A stretch of 64,000 bases of DNA from contig CALMUP010000009.1 of the NCBI GenBank assembly GCA_937872895.1, positions 186,001 to 250,000 of the forward strand, in the 5' to 3' direction. Position numbers and translations under genes: made by a program. Positions 19,701-26,772 of this stretch are shown here, one piece after another; the stretch's first letter is position 1, and each line of letters begins with the position of its first letter. Below the pieces are notes generated by a model. The model ran no database searches. It was not told the origin of the DNA and saw nothing but the letters and a program-made list of their open reading frames with translations. The DNA comes from an uncultured Verrucomicrobiota bacterium (GTDB lineage Bacteria > Verrucomicrobiota > Kiritimatiellia > CAIVKH01).

Positions 19701-19934
19701 TATGACCCGTGGTGGAATCCGGCGGTCGAGGCCCAGGCCACCGACCGCGCCTACCGCATCGGCCAGAAACGCACGGTGTACAGCGTCAAGCTGATCACCC
19801 GCGGCACCATCGAGGAGAAGGTCCTCGCCATGCAGGACCGCAAGCGCGCCATCATCGACGCCACCCTCGAGAACGACGAGCAGGTCATGGAGAAACTCTC
19901 CTGGGAGGACGTGCAGGAGCTGCTGGAACTCTAA
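16740..19934 (+). CDS. SNF2-family helicase with N-terminal SWIM zinc finger
   Basis: 1064 residues. The N-terminus holds a SWIM finger, C66-x-C68-x9-C78-x-H80, which usually binds DNA or protein. A long bacterial SNF2-associated region follows. The Swi2/Snf2 motor starts near 600: ADEMGLGKT (Walker A Lys629), DEAQH at 722-726, VLTGTPIEN, then the C-terminal RecA domain with VFSQFVSML, LKAGGTGLNL and the final TDRAYRIGQKR arginine-finger motif. It should be an ATP-driven DNA translocase that remodels protein-DNA complexes, perhaps aiding RNA polymerase recycling as HepA/RapA does. No adjacent methylase or nuclease suggests a DISARM-like defence role. Confidence 0.9.
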   Translation: MQFTQKLLMDWAGVAVYRDAKLLYERGAVQEVSFEGQILEGTLSFGNRSLKSRAKILKDGTCENLCPCRDSTERGIICAHVVALGMVLAKRAESDVNRRQQQVKEESVKAARVAEVDEKSYLPRVVVQTSSPDIARLVLVLGEGWKPGALVTRVPVRCLIRQRSGAMVPVDQVPRDKPVGLSKEDDALMYVLEDIAEGPVPENLSLTIKDFANILKLKEGRAISLPDGSPARIGGTPLASILHIDMHRSSGELIVMVHTELPFNETGEPPVYLVQGRTGWIYGGGHFWPLQHVLPVPFHDVYNGPAKIPRPHVLKFFDLEMPMIEKEIPVATDLNRELFSVEPGAPKFHLEVRGSPASLAATLRADYQGVLVVADKKEGAPVFAHPDPDDVMRFTVRNPDAEKRGLARLVRAGFRGIVGDDLSPIVGTREVMNFLGREWPALRREGWKIELQGPVAEFMDEVDFVAPVVRIHEEDNGWFDVGFQFEDGRGGSLAPHDVQRALRMGEAFIEIGSRTCLLDAGAIESMQEVFGDCASGEADEPGHFRLSSIYASYVKASLDALDGIDVEATPEWLESARRQNREITLEPVHPHPNLNASLRPYQRDGVSWLRFLEKGGYGGVLADEMGLGKTLQTLAWLQLDRVDESIHHLPALIVCPTSLVDNWASEAARFTPDLRVLTVTGTDRHAKWAGLSEHDLIVTSYALLRRDIEQYAAQAFSVVILDEAQHIKNKATQNALAAKRLQAKHRLVLTGTPIENGVSDFWSIMDFLMPGYLGPHETFRKNYELPIARNDDMAQAAQAKLKRKLSPFLLRRLKRDVATDLPPKIERIAFCGLSTDQQVVYKTMLDDSRRRLTQMVQDQGFNRSRMEVLKTLLRLRQVCCHLALLKNEELKPENPSAKLDLFSELLNEAMDGGHRVLVFSQFVSMLTLLRADLDARGIKYCYLDGSTQERMSVVHTFNSDRTIPIFLISLKAGGTGLNLTGADMVIHYDPWWNPAVEAQATDRAYRIGQKRTVYSVKLITRGTIEEKVLAMQDRKRAIIDATLENDEQVMEKLSWEDVQELLEL

Positions 19935-20041
19935 CATGCACCGCGGCCTCCCCGGCCGGGCTAACCGGGTCAGCACAGGCTGTACTTCCGGTTCGGGAAG
20001 CGTATGATGGACCGTACCAATCACGCAGGAGTCCGGTCATC

Positions 20042-20386
20042 ATGAGCAAGAGCTACAAGGAAATCACCGCCCGCATTTCGAAGAACGCCGCCAACCTCGC
20101 CAGGGAGAACGCCCCGGTCATGCAGGGGTTCCGCCAGTTGAGCACGTCGGCGATCGCCGATGGCGTGTTGAGCATGAAACAGAAGGAATTCATCGCGCTG
20201 GCCATCGGGGTGGCCCAGCGGTGCGACGGGTGCATCGGGTTCCACGTCAAGAAGCTGATCGAACTGGGCGCCACGCGCGAGGAGATCGTCGAGGTCCTCG
20301 GCGTGAATGTGTACATGGGCGGCGGTCCGGCGTTGATGTACGTGGCCGAAGCGCTGCATGCGTATGACGAATTCAAGTCCGCGTAA
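20042..20386 (+). CDS. Carboxymuconolactone decarboxylase/AhpD-family protein
   Basis: 114 residues. The family active-site motif is clear: QRCDGCIGFH gives the CxxC with a following His, inside the helical AhpD-like fold (ALAIGVAQRC then GATREEIVEVLGV). Such small proteins are typically thiol-disulfide or peroxidase-partner enzymes in the cytoplasm. AGGAG lies about ten bases before the ATG, and a TATGAT box (20003-20008) is a possible -10. The frame is open further upstream through the end of the helicase gene, but the internal ATG is the only one with a ribosome site. Confidence 0.85.
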   Translation: MSKSYKEITARISKNAANLARENAPVMQGFRQLSTSAIADGVLSMKQKEFIALAIGVAQRCDGCIGFHVKKLIELGATREEIVEVLGVNVYMGGGPALMYVAEALHAYDEFKSA

Positions 20387-20416
20387 CACCGCCGTGCCGG
20401 CGGGAAGGGGGAGTCC

Positions 20417-21229
20417 GTGACACATCCAAGTGAAACCAAGAACATGGCCCTGTTCTGCGACTTCGAGAACGTGGCCCTGGGGGTGCGCGATGCCCAGTAC
20501 GACCGCTTCGACATCAGCAAGGTGCTGGAGCGCCTGCTGCTGAAGGGGAGCATCGTGGTGAAGAAGGCCTACTGCGACTGGAGCCGCTACAAGGAGTTCC
20601 GGCCGGCGATGCACGAGGCGTCGTTCGAGCTGATCGAAATCCCGCATGTCCGGCAGTCGGGCAAGAACTCCGCCGACATCCGGATGGTGGTGGACGCGCT
20701 CGACCTCTGCTACACCAAGGCGCATGTCGATACCTTCGTCATCATCAGCGGCGACTCCGATTTCTCCCCGCTGGTCAGCAAGCTGCGCGAGAACAACAAG
20801 GTGGTGGTCGGGGTGGGGGTCAAGAACTCGACCTCGGACCTGCTGATCGCCAACTGCGACGAGTTCATCTACTACGACGACCTGGTCCGCAAGAAGGCAC
20901 CGCGGGCCCGCCCGCCGCGCGCCCCGGCGCGGCGCAGCGCGGCCGAGGCCGGCAACGCCAAGGCCGAACCGGGATCGGACAAGAAGCAGGAAGGGTTCGA
21001 CCTCGTGCTCGCCACCTACGATGCGCTGGTGGAGGAGCGGGGCGAAGGGGAGAAGATCTGGGGCTCGATGATCAAGCAGACCCTCAAGCGCCGCCATCCC
21101 GGCTTCAGCGAGTCGTATTACGGATTCAAGTCGTTCGGCCAGTTGCTCGAGGAGTTGCAGGCCCTCGGCCACTTCACGCTCGAGTTGGATGAGAAGTCAG
21201 GCGGCTACATCGTGCGCAGCGCGGACTGA
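20417..21229 (+). CDS. NYN-domain putative ribonuclease with C-terminal LOTUS/OST-HTH domain
   Basis: 270 residues. The N-terminal NYN (LabA/DUF88, PIN-like) domain shows the acidic metal-site pattern: CDFENVALG near residue 15, KNSADIRMVVDALDL, and the signature ISGDSDFSPLVSKLR. A charged linker rich in Ala, Arg and Lys follows. The last 75 residues (KIWGSMIKQTLKRRHPGF to YGFKSFGQLLEEL) match the OST-HTH/LOTUS RNA-binding fold. This pairing suggests an RNA-targeting nuclease. A GTG start is chosen because AAGGGGGAG lies four bases before it; ATG 20444 is the alternative. Confidence 0.82.
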   Translation: MTHPSETKNMALFCDFENVALGVRDAQYDRFDISKVLERLLLKGSIVVKKAYCDWSRYKEFRPAMHEASFELIEIPHVRQSGKNSADIRMVVDALDLCYTKAHVDTFVIISGDSDFSPLVSKLRENNKVVVGVGVKNSTSDLLIANCDEFIYYDDLVRKKAPRARPPRAPARRSAAEAGNAKAEPGSDKKQEGFDLVLATYDALVEERGEGEKIWGSMIKQTLKRRHPGFSESYYGFKSFGQLLEELQALGHFTLELDEKSGGYIVRSAD

Positions 21230-21245
21230 AAGAGGGAGAAGGCTG

Positions 21246-21332
21246 AACCACCCGCTTCGCTAGAGGACACGGAGATCACGGAGGGTTAAAAAACCTCTGT
21301 GTCCTCTGTGCCCTCTAGCGAAGCGGGTGGTT
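21246..21332. repeat. Near-perfect palindromic element, AACCACCCG ends, 9-base internal period
   Basis: 87 bases between the converging NYN-LOTUS and M29 genes. The first 21 bases of each arm are exact reverse complements. Inward of that, each arm continues as 9-base words: GAGGACACG, GAGATCACG on the left and CCTCTGTGT, CCTCTGTGC on the right. Some words differ between arms, so the arms have diverged inside but not at the ends. It shares its ends with the copy at 14725-14854. Transcribed, it would fold into a strong hairpin between the two gene ends and could act as a bidirectional terminator. Confidence 0.9.
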
Positions 21333-21350
21333 AAAACTCTTCAGCGTTGA

Positions 21351-22439
21351 TCAGACCCCGACAAACTTGCCGTTCTTCTGGAACAGTTTTCCGTCCACGT
21401 AGATCGCGCCGCCCTTGCGCAGGTCCTTGATCATGTCCCAGTGCAGCGCGGACTTGTTCACGCCGCCGGTTTCCGCGTAGGACTCGCCGAGGGCGAGGTG
21501 GATGGTGCCGCCGATCTTCTCGTCGAACAGGATGTTCTTGATGAACTGCTGGATGCCGAAGTTCGTGCCGATGCCGAGTTCGCCGAGGCGTCGTGCGCCG
21601 GGATCCATGTCGAGCATGGCGAGGAAGTATTTTTCGTTCTTGCTCGCGCCGGCATCGACCACCTTGCCGCCGCGGAAGACGAGGCGGATGCCGTCGATCT
21701 CGCGGCCGCCCTCGCACACCGGGAAGTCGTAGGCGATGTGGCCCTCGACCGATTCCTCCACCGGACCGGTGAAGATCTCGCCGCTGGGCACGTTGTGCGT
21801 GGCCACGGAACTGATGAACGTACGTTTCTTTACCGACATGCGCAGGTCGGTGTCGGGTCCGACGATCCGGATTTCATCGGCGTTCTTCAGCCGCGCGATC
21901 AGTTTCTGGTGGAACGACTCCAGCTTGTTCCACTCGGCCACGGGGTCTTTGCGGTCGAGGAAATTCGCCTTGATCACGAAGGTCTCGAAATCGCGCAGGC
22001 TCATTTCCGCGTCCTGTGCATACGCCTCGGTCGGGAACAGGGTCAGCGACCATTTCTTCGCGAGCAGGATGCGCCGCACCGCGCGGCGGGCCTTGGCCAG
22101 GCGGGCCTGGCGCGACGGATCGATGGCGGAGAGGGCGCGTGTGTTCATGCTCGCCATCACGCGGATCGAGCCGTGCATGGCCTTGGCCAGCGCGGTTTCA
22201 AACGGGGGCACCTGGTCGAGGTGGTGGTCCTGGGCCAGTTCGAAAAACGATGGCACGGCCGATCCGGGGGTCATCCGCAACAGCGGATAGGCCCCGGCAC
22301 GCAACAGATCCTCGTACACGGCGGTCAATAGCGGCTCGGCCGCGGACGGACCGTCCACGGCGATGGTTTCACCCTTTTTGGCCGTGATGGCATACCCGAC
22401 CAACAGTCGGGCGAATTTCGCGACATACGATGCATCCAT
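21351..22439 (-). CDS. M29-family metallo-aminopeptidase
   Basis: 362 residues, in the range of AmpS/aminopeptidase T. The N-terminus reads MDASYVAKFARLLVGYAITA with KKGETIAVDGP following, as in the family. The C-terminal metal-site pattern includes LALGESYAETGG and SALHWDMIKD, where the His and Asp of HWD are ligands. It should release N-terminal amino acids from peptides in the cytoplasm using two divalent metals. It converges with the NYN-LOTUS gene and diverges from mraZ across an AT-rich gap. Confidence 0.9.
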   Translation of the reverse strand: MDASYVAKFARLLVGYAITAKKGETIAVDGPSAAEPLLTAVYEDLLRAGAYPLLRMTPGSAVPSFFELAQDHHLDQVPPFETALAKAMHGSIRVMASMNTRALSAIDPSRQARLAKARRAVRRILLAKKWSLTLFPTEAYAQDAEMSLRDFETFVIKANFLDRKDPVAEWNKLESFHQKLIARLKNADEIRIVGPDTDLRMSVKKRTFISSVATHNVPSGEIFTGPVEESVEGHIAYDFPVCEGGREIDGIRLVFRGGKVVDAGASKNEKYFLAMLDMDPGARRLGELGIGTNFGIQQFIKNILFDEKIGGTIHLALGESYAETGGVNKSALHWDMIKDLRKGGAIYVDGKLFQKNGKFVGV

Positions 22440-22736
22440 GATTTCGGACTCCCTCGGTGGAAAACCTTTCGACGCCCGACACGGTACCGGGAGGAGGGGG
22501 GCAGGTCAAAAATTTTTACCAAACCAACCCTTGTTGCCGTCACGGGAGTTATACGCACGGTTAACAGGTTATTAACAAGTTGGTTGGTAAAACGCCGGTA
22601 AAACGACTCTGTCAACCATGTGAAAACCGGCGTGTTAAACCGATGTTTTACCTGAATCAAGAATGACCCATAAGTCATTGAATGATAATAACTAAAGCGA
22701 AGGATAAAAATTTCATCAAATGAGTGTTGACCTTGG
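22440..22736. other. AT-rich intergenic region upstream of mraZ
   Basis: This stretch between the divergent M29 and mraZ genes is much richer in A+T than the genes around it. It contains an 8-bp inverted repeat, ACGCCGGT (22592-22599) and ACCGGCGT (22626-22633), and several GTTAAC/TTAACA-like words. GATAAT (22684-22689) and TTGACC (22727-22732) are possible promoter parts. I see no short gene and no convincing DnaA-box cluster. Confidence 0.5.
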
Positions 22737-22761
22737 TGGGGCTTGGTGGCATTAAGTGGGG
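22737..22761 (+). promoter_or_regulatory. MraZ operator: three TGGGN-type boxes ten bases apart
   Basis: TGGGG (22737), TGGCA (22747) and TGGGG (22757) are spaced exactly ten bases apart, i.e. 5-base boxes with 5-base gaps. This is the arrangement described for the MraZ-binding repeats of E. coli (TGGGN, 5-base spacers). They end 36 bases before the mraZ ATG, so MraZ probably binds here and represses its own operon. Confidence 0.75.
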
Positions 22762-22796
22762 GTGAGGTCACTCAAGTGGAGAAGAAGGACATAACG

Positions 22797-23264
22797 ATGG
22801 GGTTTCAGGGGGTTGGCGGCGTGAAAAACGCCTTTGTTGACTCCTATACCCACGGGTTGGACGCGAAGAAGCGGCTGACCATCCCGAATGAGTGGCGGAA
22901 GCTGGTGGGGGAGCCGGAGATGTTGTTTGTGATGCCGAGTGCCATTGAGCGGTGCTTGAGCGTGTATCCGGCACGGGAGATTGATCGTCGGTTTGCCAAG
23001 TTGGCGGAGTTGGCCGAGACGGACTCGGCCGCGCAGGACCAACTGCGGGAGATTTCGGCGAATGCCAACTATGTGCCGTGGGATGCGCAGGGGCGCATCC
23101 GCATCAAGGATTCGTTGTTGGATTACGCGGGGTTGCAGTCGGATGTGGTGATGGTGGGTGTCTTTTCACGGTTTGAATTATGGAGTCCTGAAGCATGGAA
23201 ACTCAAACAACCGGTGATCGATCAGGGCAAGATTCTGGCCGCGGCCAAGGCGGTGGGATTATGA
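22797..23264 (+). CDS. mraZ: Transcriptional regulator MraZ
   Basis: 155 residues with two AbrB-like SpoVT DNA-binding repeats. The first has HGLDAKKRLTIPNEWRKL (about 18-35). The second has YVPWDAQGRIRIKDSLLDYAGL (about 83-104). MraZ forms ring-shaped oligomers and represses the dcw operon in E. coli by binding TGGGN repeats, and matching repeats lie at 22737-22761. The ATG at 22797 is chosen because AGAAGAAGGA lies seven bases upstream; a longer frame to 22743 would run through the operator. Its stop overlaps the start of the next gene (ATGA). Confidence 0.93.
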   Translation: MGFQGVGGVKNAFVDSYTHGLDAKKRLTIPNEWRKLVGEPEMLFVMPSAIERCLSVYPAREIDRRFAKLAELAETDSAAQDQLREISANANYVPWDAQGRIRIKDSLLDYAGLQSDVVMVGVFSRFELWSPEAWKLKQPVIDQGKILAAAKAVGL

Positions 23265-23680
23265 GTCGCTTCCTGATGAATCGTGGTTCAGGTGGAACGG
23301 GAGCGATCCGGGTGGCGGGTAACCGTCGTGCCGAGGTTGCTGCAGACCAGCCCGAGTTATGGGCGGATGACCGGATGCACGCGGTGGTTGCCGTTGAGGT
23401 CGAATCGAAGGTGGAAGTGGCTCCGGCGGCGGTGGCGGTGCGGGCATCCGCGCCGGCGCGCAGTGTTCCGGAGGCTCGCCGGGCGGTGGTGCCGGCGCCG
23501 GTGGCGGCGCGCGGTGTGCCGGTCCAGGCGATTGCACGCTTTCTGAATGTAAACGGAGCGATCGAGGGCATGAAGCCTTCCGGCATGCGGTTTGACCTGC
23601 CGGGACGCCGATTGTCCCAGACGCTCCGGCTTTGGCGGGGAACGAACGAGGCAGCAACCTATCACTCGGCGCCGATCTAG
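23261..23680 (+). CDS. Hypothetical protein between mraZ and rsmH
   Basis: 139 residues that I do not recognise. The start ATG shares ATGA with the mraZ stop, and rsmH follows after 25 bases, so it is part of the dcw transcript. The protein is basic, with an Ala/Val/Pro/Arg-rich middle (about 45-95) that looks disordered, and a more ordered C-terminal third with VQAIARFLNVNGAIEGMKPSGM and a motif FDLPGRRLSQTL. There is no membrane helix and no signal peptide. Codon and base use match the neighbours, which argues for a real gene. A role in early division or RsmH regulation would be guesswork. Confidence 0.65.
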   Translation: MSRFLMNRGSGGTGAIRVAGNRRAEVAADQPELWADDRMHAVVAVEVESKVEVAPAAVAVRASAPARSVPEARRAVVPAPVAARGVPVQAIARFLNVNGAIEGMKPSGMRFDLPGRRLSQTLRLWRGTNEAATYHSAPI

Positions 23681-23705
23681 CGGCGCAGACAGGAACGACG
23701 GGCAC

Positions 23706-24641
23706 GTGGACCACGCGACACTCCATCAGCCGGTCATGAAGGACGAAACGATGGCCCTGCTGGCTGTAAAGGCCGGTGGGCGGTACATCGATGGCACGTT
23801 GGGGTTGGGTGGTCACAGCGAGGCGATGCTCGACGGTTCGTCGCCGGATGGTCGGGTGGTCGGGGTGGATCGCGATCCGGACGCGTTACGGCGCGCGGGG
23901 GAGCGGTTGCGGGGGTATGAGGGGCGATTTACGGCTGTTCACGGGAACTATGCCGACCTGCCCATGCTGGTGGATGTGGCCCTCGATCCGGTGGACGGCA
24001 TCCTGCTGGATCTGGGGGTTTCCTCGATGCAACTGGATGATGCGGCGCGGGGTTTCAGTTTCCTGCGTGACGGTCCTCTGGATATGCGGATGGATCCGGG
24101 GCAGGGCATCTCGGCCGCCGACCTGGTGAACGGGTTGTCCGAGCGGGCGCTGGCCGACACGATCTACCAGTACGGTGAGGAGCCGGCATCGCGCCGGATC
24201 GCCGCAGCGATTGTGCGGGCGCGTTCGCTGGAGCCAATCACCACCACCGCGCGGTTGGCCGCCATCGTCGGCGCGGCAGTGGGCGGGCGGCATGGCAAGA
24301 CGCATCCGGCGACGCGGACGTTCCAGGCGTTGCGAATGGCGGTGAATGAGGAGATCGAAGGGTTGCGGCGCGGGCTCGACGGGGCCTTGTCGCTGCTGCG
24401 CAAGGGTGGTCGGCTGGCGGTGATTTCGTTTCACAGCCTGGAAGATCGCGAAGTGAAACAGTGTTTTCGGGAACATGCGGCGCGCGAAGAGTCGTTGCCG
24501 CAGGGCGGGGTTCGGCAGGCGGGGCGGTCTCCGCTGGTGACGTGGGTGAACAAGAAGGCGGTAACGGCGGGCGAGGTCGAGATCCGGGCAAATCCCCGGG
24601 CGCGCTCCGCTAAACTCCGTGTCGTGGAAAGGATCGAGTAA
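23706..24641 (+). CDS. rsmH: 16S rRNA (cytosine1402-N4)-methyltransferase
   Basis: 311 residues. HQPVMKDET near the N-terminus, the SAM-binding YIDGTLGLGGHSEAML, the LDLGVSSMQLDDAARGFSF stretch and the C-terminal RLAVISFHSLEDREVK all belong to RsmH (MraW). It methylates N4 of C1402 in the ribosomal P site. A GTG at 23706 is chosen because the family starts a few residues before the HxPV motif; the frame is open further upstream but runs into the previous gene. It lies in the standard dcw position, followed after 4 bases by the ftsL-like gene. Confidence 0.93.
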   Translation: MDHATLHQPVMKDETMALLAVKAGGRYIDGTLGLGGHSEAMLDGSSPDGRVVGVDRDPDALRRAGERLRGYEGRFTAVHGNYADLPMLVDVALDPVDGILLDLGVSSMQLDDAARGFSFLRDGPLDMRMDPGQGISAADLVNGLSERALADTIYQYGEEPASRRIAAAIVRARSLEPITTTARLAAIVGAAVGGRHGKTHPATRTFQALRMAVNEEIEGLRRGLDGALSLLRKGGRLAVISFHSLEDREVKQCFREHAAREESLPQGGVRQAGRSPLVTWVNKKAVTAGEVEIRANPRARSAKLRVVERIE

Positions 24642-24645
24642 CAAC

Positions 24646-25026
24646 ATGGCCAAGAATCGCAGGAAAAACAAATTGCGGGTGCGCAGCCGGAAGCCCGGCG
24701 TCCGCGGCGTTTTCCCGGGCACCCTGTTCGCTATCCTGCTGGTGCTGGCGTCCTTCGCCCTGACCTACCTGTACCTGTGCGGCCGGTGCGATGCGCTCGG
24801 CAAACGGATCAACGAACTGGAGAAGATCCGCGATGGCCTGCGCCGCGATGTGGCAACCGAGGAATTCAAGTGGTCGAACCTTACCTCCCCGCAAAACATG
24901 GAGGCGCTGCTGAAGAAGCACGGATTGACCATGACTTGGCCGTCGGAGGATTCCGTTGTGCGTCTGCGCCGGAATCCTCTGCCCCATGAATATGCAGAAG
25001 GTGTGAGGGAAATCTCGCATGATTGA
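24646..25026 (+). CDS. ftsL: FtsL-like bitopic division protein
   Basis: 126 residues with the FtsL plan: a short basic cytoplasmic N-terminus (about 1-24), a single membrane helix (TLFAILLVLASFALTYLYL, about 25-43), then a periplasmic coiled coil (ALGKRINELEKIRDGLRRDV). FtsL sequences are poorly conserved, so the call rests on topology, length and position between rsmH and ftsI. It would bridge FtsB/FtsQ-type proteins and FtsWI at the septum. Its stop overlaps the ftsI start by 8 bases. Confidence 0.75.
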   Translation: MAKNRRKNKLRVRSRKPGVRGVFPGTLFAILLVLASFALTYLYLCGRCDALGKRINELEKIRDGLRRDVATEEFKWSNLTSPQNMEALLKKHGLTMTWPSEDSVVRLRRNPLPHEYAEGVREISHD

Positions 25027-26761
25027 ACGCGGGCAACGGTGGCGTTTGCTGCTCGTAATCGGGGTGATTGCCCTGGTGTGGACCGGTCTGGGCGCTCGCC
25101 TGGCCTACCTGCACCTCGGGGCGAATGACCACTTGCGCGAGCGCATCGAATCCATCCGCACCGTCGAGAACGACATCCTGGTCGGACGCGGTCGTATCCT
25201 CGACCGCACCGGCAACATCATGGCGCTCGACCTCGCGTTGAAGCATGTCTTCGTTGATCCGAAAATGGTGCTCGAGAGCGGGCATGGACGCTTCATCACC
25301 GCGCAACTGGCGCGGATGCTGGAGCTTGATCCGGCGATGGTCGCCTCCAAGGTCAACCGTCCGGATCGTCGTTTCGAATACGTGAAGACCTTCGTGCACC
25401 AGGATGTCGCGGCCGATATCCGGAGCATGGGGCTCAACGGGGTGCACTTCGAGGACGTCTCGGCCAGGTATTACCCGCGCGGGGTGTTGCTCAGCCATGT
25501 GCTGGGCTTTTCCAACCTCGAAGGCGTGGGCAGCGCGGGGGTGGAGCAACGGTTCGACCGTTATCTGAAGGGGGTACCCGGCTTGCGCATCACCGAGGTG
25601 GATGGCCGCCGCCGCGAGGTGTATGAGCGACGCGGCGTGGATATCAAGCCGCAGGAGGGTGCGGATGTTTTCCTGACCATCGACCAGAACCTCCAGTACT
25701 TCGTTGAACGGGCCCTCGACCGCGCGATGGTTGATCATAGCGCCAAGGGCGCCTGGGCGATTGTCCAGCATGTCCGCACCGGCGAGATCCTCGCCATGGC
25801 GGCACGTCCGGATTTTGATCCCAACGAATACCGCCGGGCACCGGAGGACCATCGCCTGAACCGGACGATCGGATTCACCTATGAGCCGGGATCGACCTTC
25901 AAGGTCGCGGTGTTTGCCGCCGCGTTCAACGAGGGATTGATCACACCCGATGAGATCGTCGATTGCGAAAACGGTCGGTGGATCCACAACGGCCGCCCGC
26001 TGCGTGATTTTCACCCCTATGGCAAACTGACCATCGCCGATGCGCTCAAGAAGTCGAGCAACATTGCGGCGGCCAAGATCGCCCTCGAGCTGGGTGAGGA
26101 GCGCCTCTATAATTACCTGCGGGCTTTCGGGGTCGGTCGCACCACCGGGATTTCCCTGCCCGGCGAGGAGGCCGGCATCCTCAATCCACGCAACCGCTGG
26201 ACATCGCTCAGCATTTCCCGTATCGCCATGGGCCATGAAGTGGCCGTGACCAGCCTGCAGTTGGTGAACATGCTCAGCGCCATCGGCAACAACGGATTTC
26301 TCATGAAACCCCGGGTTGTCAACAAGGTTGTCAACATCAAGGGGGAAACGGTGGTGGCGGTTTCCGATGAAGTGCTCGGCCGTCCGATCCGTGGCGAGAC
26401 GGCGCGCCTGATGACGCGCCTGCTGGCGCGGATCACCGAGACCGGCGGCACGGGTGCTCGGGCGCGGGTTGACGGATACACCGTGGCCGGCAAGACGGGA
26501 ACGGCGCAGAAGCCGGTGCGTGGTGGCTACTCCGACCACGACAATATCGCGTCATTCATGGGATTGATTCCCGCGGAGGATCCGCAGCTCAGCATCATCG
26601 TCGTGGTGGACGAGCCGCAGCCCGAACACACCGGAGGCCGGGTGGCCGCGCCGGTGTACCAGGAGATCGCCTCGCAGGCGGTCCGTTACCTGGACATCCC
26701 GCCGGTGCCGCAGGACCTCGCCGCCCGATTTACCGCCCAGTATGTCGAACGCACGAAATAA
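25019..26761 (+). CDS. ftsI: Septal peptidoglycan transpeptidase FtsI (class B PBP)
   Basis: 580 residues. One N-terminal membrane helix (about 8-28), a pedestal domain, then a transpeptidase domain with all active-site motifs: STFK at 292-295, SSN at 346-348 and KTG at 492-494. It crosslinks septal peptidoglycan in the periplasm and is the target of beta-lactams. No PASTA repeats follow the transpeptidase domain, so it resembles proteobacterial FtsI rather than the Gram-positive form. It overlaps ftsL by 8 bases; murE starts 11 bases after its stop. Confidence 0.95.
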   Translation: MIERGQRWRLLLVIGVIALVWTGLGARLAYLHLGANDHLRERIESIRTVENDILVGRGRILDRTGNIMALDLALKHVFVDPKMVLESGHGRFITAQLARMLELDPAMVASKVNRPDRRFEYVKTFVHQDVAADIRSMGLNGVHFEDVSARYYPRGVLLSHVLGFSNLEGVGSAGVEQRFDRYLKGVPGLRITEVDGRRREVYERRGVDIKPQEGADVFLTIDQNLQYFVERALDRAMVDHSAKGAWAIVQHVRTGEILAMAARPDFDPNEYRRAPEDHRLNRTIGFTYEPGSTFKVAVFAAAFNEGLITPDEIVDCENGRWIHNGRPLRDFHPYGKLTIADALKKSSNIAAAKIALELGEERLYNYLRAFGVGRTTGISLPGEEAGILNPRNRWTSLSISRIAMGHEVAVTSLQLVNMLSAIGNNGFLMKPRVVNKVVNIKGETVVAVSDEVLGRPIRGETARLMTRLLARITETGGTGARARVDGYTVAGKTGTAQKPVRGGYSDHDNIASFMGLIPAEDPQLSIIVVVDEPQPEHTGGRVAAPVYQEIASQAVRYLDIPPVPQDLAARFTAQYVERTK

Positions 26762-26772
26762 CGGAGGGCACG

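Noticed and set aside
16686-20024. An open frame of 1112 codons on the minus strand opposite the SNF2 helicase gene
   Set aside because: Its translation lacks recognisable domains and is rich in Val, Glu, His and Arg, as expected when a GC-rich coding strand is read backwards in the frame that avoids stops. The plus-strand helicase has all its motifs.
16740-21229. Defence island around the SNF2 helicase and NYN protein
   Set aside because: No methylase, restriction, PLD or other defence partners are adjacent; the AhpD-like protein between them is ordinary, and each gene has its own plausible start signals.
22440-22736. Replication origin in the AT-rich gap before mraZ
   Set aside because: One or two DnaA-box-like words (e.g. 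TTATACGCA near 22549) are present, but there is no cluster of good boxes and no dnaA or dnaN nearby. Promoter and operator DNA explains the composition.
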